In this document: one piece after another, positions 20,497 through 28,340 of the stretch
How positions within the stretch are numbered: the stretch's first letter is position 1
How the letters are laid out: every line of letters begins with the position of its first letter
Assembly (NCBI RefSeq): GCF_025770765.1
Contig: NZ_JANZKY010000013.1
Span: 62,001 to 126,000, forward strand
Length of the DNA stretch: 64,000 nt
Origin: Propionivibrio soli
GTDB lineage: Bacteria > Pseudomonadota > Gammaproteobacteria > Burkholderiales > Rhodocyclaceae
Direction: 5' to 3'
The notes under the pieces: generated by a model
Seen by the model: the letters and a program-made list of their open reading frames with translations, nothing else
What the model was told of the DNA's origin: nothing
Databases searched by the model: none
Program-made: the position numbers and the translations under genes

Positions 20497-21338
20497 CACG
20501 AAGGCTTGCGTCTGAACAGAGAGCGAACCCCGGCGAAGACGGCTACTCCAGCGCCAGCCAAGACTTTCCAGGTCGCTGCCAGGAAGGCGCCGAGGACGCC
20601 CCATAGCCCTTTCTTTGTGGCTACCGCGGCCGCTCCTCCGGCGACGAGTGCAGCAAGCCCGTATTCGGCGATGCGGTCGCCCTGTTTGAACTCAGAGTAT
20701 TTCTCTCCCGACTTGTATTCGAACCCGGGAAGCACGGACTTGAAGCTCTCTACATTGCTCGCCAGCTTGTCGGGACTGGAAACCAGCGTCGCGCTCGTTA
20801 CGCCGCTACGGCCCAGAATGCGCACGGTGTAGTTCACACTCACGTGGTTGTTGCTGCGCAGCCGAACCCCCCATTCGAGTCGCTTGCTGACCTCGTCGTA
20901 ATGCGGCGGGACGGACCAACCGTCCGTGTAGATTTCCGCAATGCCGAGACGTTGCCGTTCCTTGTTGCTCGGCGCGTCGTTTTCCTTCAGGTTCTTCAGC
21001 AAGGCGTCCGCGTCGATCTTTTCGTCGTCCTTGACGTAACCCGATGGATCAAACTGGAATACGGCCCACCAGCCGTCTTTCCTGTTGTAGATGATGTAGT
21101 TGCCGTCCTCGGGAATATTGCCGGTTAGTTCAAGGAAGCGCTTGCTGTTCTGTTCGTCGATGAACAGAAGGTCCGCCGTCGTCTTCAAGACGGCCTTGTC
21201 GGCAATTGTTGCAAGGCTCGGCCCTTCCTGCCATTTCAATGCCTGCATCGCCTCCATGCGATCCTCTTCCGATGCCGGTGCGGCAAAAACCAGGCAAGGC
21301 AGGATCAAGGCGATAGAAAGGCACCCTCGCAGCTTCAT
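20496..21338 (-). CDS. DUF2167 family membrane-associated protein
   Basis: The protein is 280 residues from the ATG at 21338, which opens a signal peptide (hydrophobic residues 7-19). The exported body contains W-W-A-V-F-Q-F-D-P-S-G-Y-V-K-D-D, the mark of DUF2167. A hydrophobic stretch of about 45 residues near the C-terminus (about 218-270) should anchor it in the inner membrane. The family function is unknown. It is the first gene of the cluster and overlaps the next by one base. Confidence 0.78.
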   Translation of the reverse strand: MKLRGCLSIALILPCLVFAAPASEEDRMEAMQALKWQEGPSLATIADKAVLKTTADLLFIDEQNSKRFLELTGNIPEDGNYIIYNRKDGWWAVFQFDPSGYVKDDEKIDADALLKNLKENDAPSNKERQRLGIAEIYTDGWSVPPHYDEVSKRLEWGVRLRSNNHVSVNYTVRILGRSGVTSATLVSSPDKLASNVESFKSVLPGFEYKSGEKYSEFKQGDRIAEYGLAALVAGGAAAVATKKGLWGVLGAFLAATWKVLAGAGVAVFAGVRSLFRRKPS

Positions 21339-21538
21339 TATTGTTCTCCCTTTGTGGCGAAAAATAGCCAAACATACATTAATTGTGCGTGATAACGCAA
21401 TTATGTAGTGTTTGTAAAGGGAAATGCCGTCGGTTAGATGGGGATGGGCAAGCCGACGGCAGGAATTGGCTATCGATCAGTGTCAGTGAACGACTGCTAG
21501 ATGTATTGCATAGCTCCGCCGTTTTTTGGCGGCTAGAC

Positions 21539-22021
21539 TTAGGCGATGCGCAGTGCCGGCAGATAGACTTCCCGGAACTCGGGAGGCATCCGGCGCGCGC
21601 TGCCGGTGCTCAATGCGATGCAGACGAGATCCCACCGCCCGCGCAGGATCGTTGCATGGTCGCCGTCCGCCCGTACGAGTTGAAACCGCCGTTCCAGCGT
21701 CAGCTTGCCATCGCTCGCCGTCAGCCAGGTGCCCAGGACCAGCCGATCGCCAAGGGAACTGGAGAGAAGATAGTCGTACTCGCCGCGCCGGATCGCCATT
21801 CCCCGGTCCAGTCGCTGGTAAGCGGCGAGGTCGAGACCGATGGCCTTTGAATGTGCCCAGGCTACCGCCTCGCACCACTGCACGTAGACTGCGTTGTTCG
21901 TGTGGTTCAAGCCGTCGATCTCGTCAGGAGAGGGGGTGATCGACACGGTAAAGGGGGCGGGATAATCCCAGTCGATATCGGCGATCGCCTCGTCGCACCG
22001 CTTTTCTTGCCTTGTCATCAT
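21539..22021 (-). CDS. Acyl-CoA thioesterase, 4HBT (hot-dog) family
   Basis: A 160-residue protein with the hot-dog core. The stretch D-x-x-G-L-N-H-T-N-N-A-V-Y-V-Q-W matches the 4-hydroxybenzoyl-CoA thioesterase/YbgC group, in which an early Asp or Asn-His acts in catalysis. Two adjacent ATGs (22021 and 22018) can serve as start, and the ribosome site is weak. It likely hydrolyses acyl-CoA or acyl-ACP in the cytoplasm. The specific chain is not predictable. Confidence 0.75.
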   Translation of the reverse strand: MMTRQEKRCDEAIADIDWDYPAPFTVSITPSPDEIDGLNHTNNAVYVQWCEAVAWAHSKAIGLDLAAYQRLDRGMAIRRGEYDYLLSSSLGDRLVLGTWLTASDGKLTLERRFQLVRADGDHATILRGRWDLVCIALSTGSARRMPPEFREVYLPALRIA

Positions 22022-22115
22022 CAATTTGTTCTTGGAGTTGTCATGTTTGCGGCCAGCCGCTCCAGACGCGCTCCGCTGTTACGCCGGGTGGAATGGCCGT
22101 GCGGCGGGTCAAATC

Positions 22116-23033
22116 CTACCCTCGGACGAACGGAGCCAGCGCCGCGCGGATGCCTTCGGCAAAGCGGATGCGGGGGGTGAATCCGAGCGCATCGAGCCGC
22201 GAGGAATCCAGCCGGCAATCCTTGGGTCGGGGAGCTCCAGCCGGCGGATTCGGGTCTGCACGGACGAGCGCAGCGTCCGCACCGAGCGCGTCTGCGATCA
22301 CGCGTGCCATTCCGTACTTGGTTAACTGTTCGCGGCCGGCAAAATGGAAGATTCCGGTGAACCGTGGCATTGAATCGCTGGTGAGCCCGGCCGCCACGGT
22401 GGCAACGGCTTCCGCAACATCGTCTGCGTGCGCAGGATAGCGCATGGCCCAATCTTCTGCCGTTAGGGGGCGCCCTTCGAGAAGCTTCACGGCAAGCTCG
22501 GTAACGGGCGATTCCCCCAACGTTTCGACCTGACCGTAAAGAATCGGGATTCGCAGAATGGCGAAGGAAGGGGTGCCGGCGGCCAAGTAGGCTGCACGAA
22601 CCACTTCCTCCCCAGCGAGTTTCATGCGCCCATAGGCATTGAGCTGTGACGGCTTGGCATCGACCGCATAGGGAGGCGAGCTGCCGTCGAAGACGTAATC
22701 GGTCGAGATGTAGATAAAGGCGGCACCGTTCGCCGCCGCGAGGGCCGCCAATAGCGCTGTGGCATCCACATTAATCCGCTCGGCGGCCGCTGGGTCTCCG
22801 TCAACGACGTCGGGCCTCCGCTCTGCGGCAGAATGCACAACCAGACGTGGCGACAACTCGGCGAAGGCGGTGCGGACGGTGTGCTCGTCAGTCAAATCGA
22901 GGTGACGTAACGGCGGTTTGACTCTCGAGCGCGCTGTGCCGATCAGATCGCCCGGTGAGCCGGCGAGGGGCGCGAGACGATCCATCAGAGACCGACCAAG
23001 AAGACCGGAAGCGCCCGTGAGCAGAATTTTCAT
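22116..23033 (-). CDS. NAD(P)-dependent sugar-nucleotide reductase-like protein (RmlD family)
   Basis: A 305-residue extended short-chain dehydrogenase with a Rossmann motif at the N-terminus (T-G-A-S-G-L-L-G-R, residues 6-14), a catalytic Ser-Thr followed by Tyr-x3-Lys (Y-G-R-M-K, near residue 135) and S-T-D-Y-V-F-D-G-S, typical of dTDP-4-dehydrorhamnose reductases. No other rhamnose genes are nearby, so the substrate may differ. It is transcribed alone, or with the thioesterase 90 bases downstream. Confidence 0.75.
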   Translation of the reverse strand: MKILLTGASGLLGRSLMDRLAPLAGSPGDLIGTARSRVKPPLRHLDLTDEHTVRTAFAELSPRLVVHSAAERRPDVVDGDPAAAERINVDATALLAALAAANGAAFIYISTDYVFDGSSPPYAVDAKPSQLNAYGRMKLAGEEVVRAAYLAAGTPSFAILRIPILYGQVETLGESPVTELAVKLLEGRPLTAEDWAMRYPAHADDVAEAVATVAAGLTSDSMPRFTGIFHFAGREQLTKYGMARVIADALGADAALVRADPNPPAGAPRPKDCRLDSSRLDALGFTPRIRFAEGIRAALAPFVRG

Positions 23034-23109
23034 GATGGAACTCTAGCATAGCGGGTTGGAGGGGCTGCACACGTCCGGCCGTGGTTGCCCGCTAAGCGCG
23101 AGGGAGACA

Positions 23110-23220
23110 ATGTTTCAGATGGCCGGAGCTTTGTGCCCCCTATTTGTACTTGCCGCGGGTGGCTTTCGCTATGGCGAATGCGCGGGAATCCATGGCGTTC
23201 ATTCTTGCGTGCCGTACTAG
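23110..23220 (+). CDS. Possible very small protein (36 residues)
   Basis: A 36-codon frame starts at an ATG preceded by AGGGAG at a good distance and ends with TAG. The first half is hydrophobic (A-L-C-P-L-F-V-L-A-A-G-G) and the protein holds three Cys. It lies in the gap between the RmlD-like gene and the resolvase-like gene, on the opposite strand to both. There is no family and no other support. Confidence 0.2.
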   Translation: MFQMAGALCPLFVLAAGGFRYGECAGIHGVHSCVPY

Positions 23221-23238
23221 CGCAAGGCGAGGGGGCTC

Positions 23239-23769
23239 TCAGGAAACGTCACGCAATCGGAGGAATCGGAACATGGTTTCCCGGCCATCGCGAAAATCGC
23301 TCGTCCGCTCGTTCTTGCTTCGCGTGGATGGCGGTGGCCTGTTCCCCGCGGTGGCCGCACTCGGCGTCAATGTGTCTCCCCGCCGCTCGAATTCAGCAAC
23401 GGCGTTCAGGAGATTCACCAGCACGCTCGTAGTCGGCGCATCCTGGGCTGGAAAAGTGAAGTTTTCCTTGTGGAACTGGACCGTGACTCCGCGTGCTACG
23501 AGTTCCGCTACGACATCGCGCAGATCGCCCAGATCGTCTGCCAAATGATCCATGGAAGGAACGTGGAGCGTGTCGCCTTCCTTCAGATATTCCAGCGCCG
23601 CTCGACGGTGTGGGCGCGGTTCTCCGGTGACATCGGAAAACGTCCTGCTCAAACGAATGCTTTCGAGCGGCCACTCGGCGTCGTTGTCTACGGACGGGCT
23701 GTTGAAGTATCCAACTTGCCTCCCCGCAGAAACGGAGTGAAGGGTACGGCGGTCTCGCGACTGATTCAT
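23239..23769 (-). CDS. Serine-recombinase (resolvase) fold protein with a lost active site
   Basis: The 176-residue protein aligns along its length with the N-terminal catalytic domain of Tn3-type resolvases: G-Y-x-x-S/P start, R-T-F-S-D, G-D-T-L-H-V-P-S-M-D-x-L-A, D-L-R-D-V-V-x-E-L and A-V-A-E-F-E-R. Where active enzymes have G-Y-I-R-V-S it reads G-Y-F-N-S-P, and where they have S-M-D-R-L-A-R it reads S-M-D-H-L-A-D. The catalytic Ser and two key Arg are therefore missing. The usual C-terminal DNA-binding helix-turn-helix is also absent. The frame is intact and has a GGGAG ribosome site. It is either a relic or a repurposed regulator. Confidence 0.65.
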   Translation of the reverse strand: MNQSRDRRTLHSVSAGRQVGYFNSPSVDNDAEWPLESIRLSRTFSDVTGEPRPHRRAALEYLKEGDTLHVPSMDHLADDLGDLRDVVAELVARGVTVQFHKENFTFPAQDAPTTSVLVNLLNAVAEFERRGDTLTPSAATAGNRPPPSTRSKNERTSDFRDGRETMFRFLRLRDVS

Positions 23770-23920
23770 GCGTAGTACTCCCAGTGCTTTTTTGCTCACA
23801 GCGGAAAGGCAGCAGAATCGGCTATCGGTTCCCAAGGTCCGTCATCTTCGACGCAACGGATACCGCGTCATAGAAGAAGCGCCTGGCATGGGCTCTTTGG
23901 CGCTTCCCGTTTGATCACCG

Positions 23921-25144
23921 CTAACCGTCGCTTTGGCGTACTCCGATCAAAGACTCGATTGCCGCGACAGCCGTGCCCAAGCCATCTTCCCGGTCCATGC
24001 TTTCCCCGGCTCGGATAGCGCGTTCGCGAACCCCCGGTTTTTCAGTAAAAGCGAGCGCGTTAGCCAGAGCGCCCGCGTTGAAATGTCGTCCATTCAGCGC
24101 GGGCGGTGCGACGCCAAGGCGTGCCAGCCGCTGGGCCCAGAAGAACTGGTCGCCGGCGAACGGCACGACGACGGAAGGCTTTCCGGCACGTGTCGCGGAA
24201 TGAGCTGTTCCCGATCCACCGTGGTGAACCACGGCCGCCGTTTGCGGAAACAGCCAATCGTGCGGTGTGGGGCCTATACAGTGGATGTTATCGGGGAATA
24301 CGACATTGTCCATTCCGCTCCATCCCGGATAGAACAGCGCACGTCGTCCATCGAGGGCGGAAACCAATGTTTCCGCCGTCCGCTTCGCGTCGATTCCTGC
24401 CATGCTTCCGAACCCGACATAGATGGGAGGCGGTCCGGCCCGAAGAAAGGCAGCGAGTTCAGGTGGCGGCGAGAAACTATCTGTCGGCGATACCCACTGT
24501 CCGCACATCAAGGCATATGATGGCCAGTCGGCCGGTTGAGGAAGGATCGTCGGCGAGATGCCGTAAAGCATTGGATGCCCGGCCGGGAGCGCTCTCCACG
24601 GTGGCAAGCCCAGCAGGCTCTCCCGCGCCGCATTCAGCGTCTTCTTGAACGCCAGCCAGAAAAGCTGGTTGGTCAGGCGGAGACTGGCGTGATTGAGGAT
24701 GGTCGGGACCCATCCGGGTGGCAGAAAGGCCGAGGGAAATTCGCGTGACGGAGTGAGTGGGATCATGCCAGCGCCGATAGCCCGGATACCCAGGTGCTCG
24801 GCGACCGAAAGCCCGACGAAACCGGCAAGTCCGGACGTGATGATCGCGTCGCATCCTCGCGCCGCGGCGAGCGCTTCCTTGGTCCAGCGCATCGTGTTGT
24901 TATTTGTCAGACGCACCAGCGCCTTGGCGGTGCCTTTCGGGCCCTGTTTTCCCCACTCGGAGAAAAGCTCCTGAATGTCGCCGGAAAGGGCGGACGCGGG
25001 AACGCCGAGTTCGTTCGCCGACCCCAGGGTTCGCCGGTCGCCCATGAGGTGAACCTCATAGCCGGATTGGCGTAGTGCGCGGCCTAGGGCCGCGAGGGGC
25101 CGCGTGTCGCCTTCCGTGCCATAAGTCAGGACCAATAGTCTCAT
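23921..25144 (-). CDS. GT1-family glycosyltransferase (UGT/MGT-like)
   Basis: The protein is 407 residues from the ATG at 25144, preceded by AGAGG. The N-terminal domain opens with L-V-L-T-Y-G-T-E-G-D-T-R-P, as in sterol/macrolide/rhamnosyl glycosyltransferases. The C-terminal domain has the nucleotide-sugar site V-V-H-H-G-G-S-G-T-A-H-S near residue 310, followed by P-F-A-G-D-Q-F-F-W-A. It transfers a sugar from an NDP-sugar to a small or lipid acceptor. A divergent TetR regulator and a set of GTATAC repeats sit in its promoter, so it is probably induced by the compound it modifies. Confidence 0.83.
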   Translation of the reverse strand: MRLLVLTYGTEGDTRPLAALGRALRQSGYEVHLMGDRRTLGSANELGVPASALSGDIQELFSEWGKQGPKGTAKALVRLTNNNTMRWTKEALAAARGCDAIITSGLAGFVGLSVAEHLGIRAIGAGMIPLTPSREFPSAFLPPGWVPTILNHASLRLTNQLFWLAFKKTLNAARESLLGLPPWRALPAGHPMLYGISPTILPQPADWPSYALMCGQWVSPTDSFSPPPELAAFLRAGPPPIYVGFGSMAGIDAKRTAETLVSALDGRRALFYPGWSGMDNVVFPDNIHCIGPTPHDWLFPQTAAVVHHGGSGTAHSATRAGKPSVVVPFAGDQFFWAQRLARLGVAPPALNGRHFNAGALANALAFTEKPGVRERAIRAGESMDREDGLGTAVAAIESLIGVRQSDG

Positions 25145-25162
25145 CGCATTCCTCTGCAAAAT

Positions 25163-25194
25163 GTATACGTCGTATACTTTAGCATTGCGTATAC
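25163..25194. promoter_or_regulatory. Triple GTATAC repeat, likely TetR operator
   Basis: The self-complementary hexamer GTATAC occurs at 25163-25168, 25172-25177 and 25189-25194 in the 59-base gap between the divergent glycosyltransferase and TetR genes. The first two form a 6-3-6 arrangement fitting a TetR-family dimer. The position suits control of both genes. Confidence 0.6.
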
Positions 25195-25203
25195 TCTTCG
25201 GCC

Positions 25204-25839
25204 ATGACGAGACAATCCATCCGTGAAGGCGCCGTCAATACCTCCATCCACCCAGGCTTGCGGGCAATGAAGAAGTCGCAGCTGCTTGAGCGCATTGCTT
25301 CTGCGGCCGGCGAACTGTTTCTGAGCAAGGGATACGTGGCGGTGACCATGGAACAGGTGGCGGTGCAAGCAGATGTTTCCAAACGCACGCTCTACAAATA
25401 CTTCCCCGCCAAAGAGGCCATTCTGGCTCACCTTCTGGAAGATGAGCTTGCGCACGACCTCGATGATCGGCAACTCGGACTTCAGGACGCGCGTTCTTTT
25501 CGGGCGGGAGCGTCAGCGCTGCTTGCGGAGTCAGCCACTTGGTGCGAGGGACATTCCGACTACCTCTTGCCTTACATCCGATACAAGTTTTCGGTCTTCG
25601 AGCCTGGAGCAGATGCCGGTAGCGACCGCGGACTCGTACCGGCGTGGGAGGCACTAATCAGCGCCGGTCAGCGCCACGGTGAGCTGGATCCCAACCGGCC
25701 TGCTTACCAACTAGCGATCTACTTTCACTACCTGTACCTTGGCGCGCTGATGCGTTGGATCACCGGTCGGGATCTGAGCCTAGCAGGCGAGTTCGAGACG
25801 GTCGTACGGCTCTTCGTTGAAGGCGCCGCAGCACGGTGA
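25204..25839 (+). CDS. TetR-family transcriptional repressor
   Basis: The protein is up to 211 residues. The helix-turn-helix spans about residues 25-70 (with T-M-E-Q-V-A and V-S-K-R-T-L-Y-K-Y-F), and the rest is the helical ligand-binding domain. The first ~20 residues are less typical, and an internal start at the ATG of M-K-K-S-Q-L-L (25267) is possible. It is divergent from the glycosyltransferase gene and likely represses it and itself through the GTATAC repeats. Confidence 0.88.
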   Translation: MTRQSIREGAVNTSIHPGLRAMKKSQLLERIASAAGELFLSKGYVAVTMEQVAVQADVSKRTLYKYFPAKEAILAHLLEDELAHDLDDRQLGLQDARSFRAGASALLAESATWCEGHSDYLLPYIRYKFSVFEPGADAGSDRGLVPAWEALISAGQRHGELDPNRPAYQLAIYFHYLYLGALMRWITGRDLSLAGEFETVVRLFVEGAAAR

Positions 25840-25974
25840 GTGTCTTGCCGCGGCCGCCCGAATGTCGGCGAACCCGAACATCAAGAGGACGTTGAGGGTG
25901 CCTGGGATCACGTGGCGTAGTTGAAGGCGTTTCCATCGCTACGGCCATAGCTATACTCAAAATAAAGTGAGCCG

Positions 25975-26871
25975 CTACACCGACTTGGCGATGAAATCCC
26001 GCAGCCACTGGTGTGCCGGATCACGGTGTTTTCGTTCGTGCCAAAGCATCAGCATCTCAAAGCCAGGAACCTCCACAGGCGGCTCGACCGCTTGCAGCTT
26101 CTCATTCTCTCGCACCAGACGCGACGGTATCAGCCCCACGAGATCAGTGCTCGCCAGCACGGCGCCGAGGAACAGGAAGTGAGGCACGGAAAGCGCCACC
26201 CGCCGGGTCATGCCCAGTTCGCCCAACGCCGTATCCGTAGGACCGTAAAAGCCCCCGCCGTCCGGCGACACGATCGCATGATCGAATTGGCAAAACTGAG
26301 CCAATGTTGGGCGGCATTTCAGCAAGGGGTGCCCGATCCGGCCAGCCAGAACGTACCGCTCCGTCAATATCGAACGTCGACGCAGGTTAGTCGGCGCTTC
26401 GGGGCTGATATGAAAAGCGAGGTCGATGTCACCTTGTTCGGCTTGACGCGATAGCGCCGGTGGATTCAGCCCGAGAATGGCCAGCCTCGTGTTCGGCGCG
26501 GCCGACCGGAGTCCGGCGAGTGCTGGCATCACGATCGCGGACTCGCTGTAGTCGGAGGCGACAATCCGCCAGGTATGGGTCGCTTGCGCGGGGTCGAAGG
26601 GGCTGGAAGGCGCAATCGCCTGCTGCAGTGTTTCCAAGGCCTGGCGCAACGGCTCGCGCAATTCATCGGCTCGCGCCGTCGGTCGCATGCCGCGCGGGCC
26701 GGGAAGCAACAGCGGGTCGCCGAAGACTTCCCGCAGCTTGGCGAGCTGCACGCTGACCGTGGGCTGCGAGAGGTGCAGACGGTCAGCGGCGCGGGTTACG
26801 TTGTGTTCCGCGAGCAGGGCGTCGAGGGTGACCAGCAGATTGAGGTCGATGCGCCGTAAGGTATTGTTCAT
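25975..26871 (-). CDS. LysR-family transcriptional regulator (NodD-like group)
   Basis: The 298-residue protein has an N-terminal winged helix-turn-helix (R-I-D-L-N-L-L-V-T-L-D-A-L-L and V-T-R-A-A-D-R-L-H-L-S-Q-P-T-V-S) and a periplasmic-binding-fold effector domain. The D-L-N-L-L start places it with the NodD/LinR-like group, which often responds to aromatic compounds. It is divergent from the quinone reductase gene 88 bases away and probably activates it. Confidence 0.9.
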   Translation of the reverse strand: MNNTLRRIDLNLLVTLDALLAEHNVTRAADRLHLSQPTVSVQLAKLREVFGDPLLLPGPRGMRPTARADELREPLRQALETLQQAIAPSSPFDPAQATHTWRIVASDYSESAIVMPALAGLRSAAPNTRLAILGLNPPALSRQAEQGDIDLAFHISPEAPTNLRRRSILTERYVLAGRIGHPLLKCRPTLAQFCQFDHAIVSPDGGGFYGPTDTALGELGMTRRVALSVPHFLFLGAVLASTDLVGLIPSRLVRENEKLQAVEPPVEVPGFEMLMLWHERKHRDPAHQWLRDFIAKSV

Positions 26872-26959
26872 TTCTATGCCACGTATATTGGGAATTCATT
26901 TCCAATATATCTCATCAGGCCTTACGGTATTGCTTCCCAATTACTTTGAGTACCTAGCC

Positions 26960-27742
26960 ATGAACGTACTTCTCGTCTTCGCCCATCCTGAACCTCGATC
27001 CTTGAATGGGGCACTCAAGGACTTTTCCGTCCGGCGCCTCGAACGCGCCGGCCATGTCGTGCAGGTCTCCGACCTGTATGCCATGAAATGGAAAGCCGCG
27101 CTCGATGCGGACGACAATACCGCACCCCTACTCGGGTCGCGCTTCAATCCTTCTGCCGACTCCAAGCGGGCGTACGAAAACGGTACGCAGAGCGCCGACA
27201 TCGAGCGCGAACAGAGCAAGCTCCGCTGGGCCGATGCCGTCATCCTGCAGTTTCCGCTATGGTGGTTCACGATGCCCGCCATCCTGAAGGGCTGGGTGGA
27301 CCGGGTGTATGCGTACGGTTTCGCCTACGGCGTAGGCGAACACTCGGACTCGCACTGGGGCGACCGTTACGGCGAGGGCTCGATGGCCGGCAAGCGGGCG
27401 ATGCTTGTCGTTACAACGGGTGGCTGGGCCTCGCATTACGGGTCCCGTGGCATCAACGGTCCGATTGACGACATCCTTTTCCCGATTCAGCACGGCGTCC
27501 TGTTCTACCCAGGGTTTGACGTGCTGCCACCGCATGTGATCCACCGCACCAGCAAGGTGACCGAAGCGTCCTTCGGCGAAGTCTGCGAATCGTTGGGAAA
27601 ACGACTCGATGCCCTTTGGACAACGCCCCCGCTGCGGTTCCGCAGGCAAAACGCCGGCGATTATCTGATTCCCGAACTGACGCTGAGAGAAGAGCTTGCG
27701 CCGGGAAAGTCGGGGTTCGCCGTTCATACGGAATCGACCTGA
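26960..27742 (+). CDS. NAD(P)H-quinone oxidoreductase, flavodoxin fold (NQO1/KefF-like)
   Basis: The protein is 260 residues from the ATG at 26960, chosen because M-N-V-L-L-V-F-A-H-P-E-P-R-S-L-N-G is the family N-terminus. L-Q-F-P-L-W-W-F-T-M-P-A-I-L-K-G-W-V-D-R-V is the FAD/NAD-binding hallmark of the DT-diaphorase group. It reduces quinones by two electrons, limiting semiquinone formation. It is divergent from a LysR regulator, a common arrangement for quinone-stress genes. Confidence 0.87.
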   Translation: MNVLLVFAHPEPRSLNGALKDFSVRRLERAGHVVQVSDLYAMKWKAALDADDNTAPLLGSRFNPSADSKRAYENGTQSADIEREQSKLRWADAVILQFPLWWFTMPAILKGWVDRVYAYGFAYGVGEHSDSHWGDRYGEGSMAGKRAMLVVTTGGWASHYGSRGINGPIDDILFPIQHGVLFYPGFDVLPPHVIHRTSKVTEASFGEVCESLGKRLDALWTTPPLRFRRQNAGDYLIPELTLREELAPGKSGFAVHTEST

Positions 27743-27759
27743 AGGCCTTGAAGCGACAA

Positions 27760-28140
27760 TCAGCGCGGAGAGTTGGGTAGCCCAGTTTCCCCTTCTTGTG
27801 TCTCGATCCAGCGCATGATCGCGGCCACGACATGCGCTTGCTCTTCCGGCGTCAGCTGATGGCCGGCGGCTATATCGTGCCATTTCGCAAGACAACTCCG
27901 GCAGCACGTCGCCGTGGCGTGTTGCGCGACAAACACCGGGTGGCCACGGAACGGCGTTTGCCGGCCATCGTTGGCAGGCTTGGCAGGCGCGAGACGCTGC
28001 GCCACAAACTCCCTGGCATGATCGGCAATCGTTTCTGTTCCCTTTGCTGCCAAGTACTCATGTTCCTTTGCCCCGAGGGAAAAGCGGCGGCGAAAGCGGG
28101 ATTTACTTAAAGCGGCGAAAAGAAGATCGAGGTTGCGCAT
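27760..28140 (-). CDS. DUF4186 family small protein
   Basis: This 126-residue protein is recognised as DUF4186 by S-R-F-R-R-R-F-S-L-G, then A-P-x-x-P-A-N-D-G-R-Q-T-P, then H-P-V-F-V-A-Q-H-A-T-A-T-C-C-R-x-C. The His and Cys residues of the last motif could form a metal site. The function is unknown. It converges with the quinone reductase gene and is divergent from rpoH. Confidence 0.8.
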   Translation of the reverse strand: MRNLDLLFAALSKSRFRRRFSLGAKEHEYLAAKGTETIADHAREFVAQRLAPAKPANDGRQTPFRGHPVFVAQHATATCCRSCLAKWHDIAAGHQLTPEEQAHVVAAIMRWIETQEGETGLPNSPR

Positions 28141-28241
28141 TTGGAAGAAGGTGACCGATTGGAAGAAGGCTTCTACTGGCTTTCCGCCCAGCTCTGGTAG
28201 CCCTGTATGCCGGAAGCGGATTCTGAGCTTAATGGCTGCTG

Positions 28242-28269
28242 TTACATATAGATACGAGAAACTTATGGT
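28242..28269 (+). promoter_or_regulatory. Probable promoter of rpoH
   Basis: TTACAT (28242-28247) and TATGGT (28264-28269) are spaced by 16 bases and end directly before the CIRCE element, which would then overlap the start of transcription. The match is moderate. Confidence 0.4.
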
Positions 28270-28273
28270 CTGT

Positions 28274-28300
28274 TTAGCACTCTCAGGACGAGAGTGCTAA
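28274..28300. promoter_or_regulatory. CIRCE operator (HrcA binding site) upstream of rpoH
   Basis: A perfect 9-9-9 inverted repeat, TTAGCACTC - N9 - GAGTGCTAA, identical to the CIRCE consensus. It lies 41 bases upstream of the rpoH ribosome-site/start region and just after the probable -10. HrcA binding here should repress rpoH in unstressed cells and release it on heat shock. Confidence 0.93.
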
Positions 28301-28340
28301 ACTGCAAATGCAGTACAACGAGTAAGGAGGTGCAGTTCAG

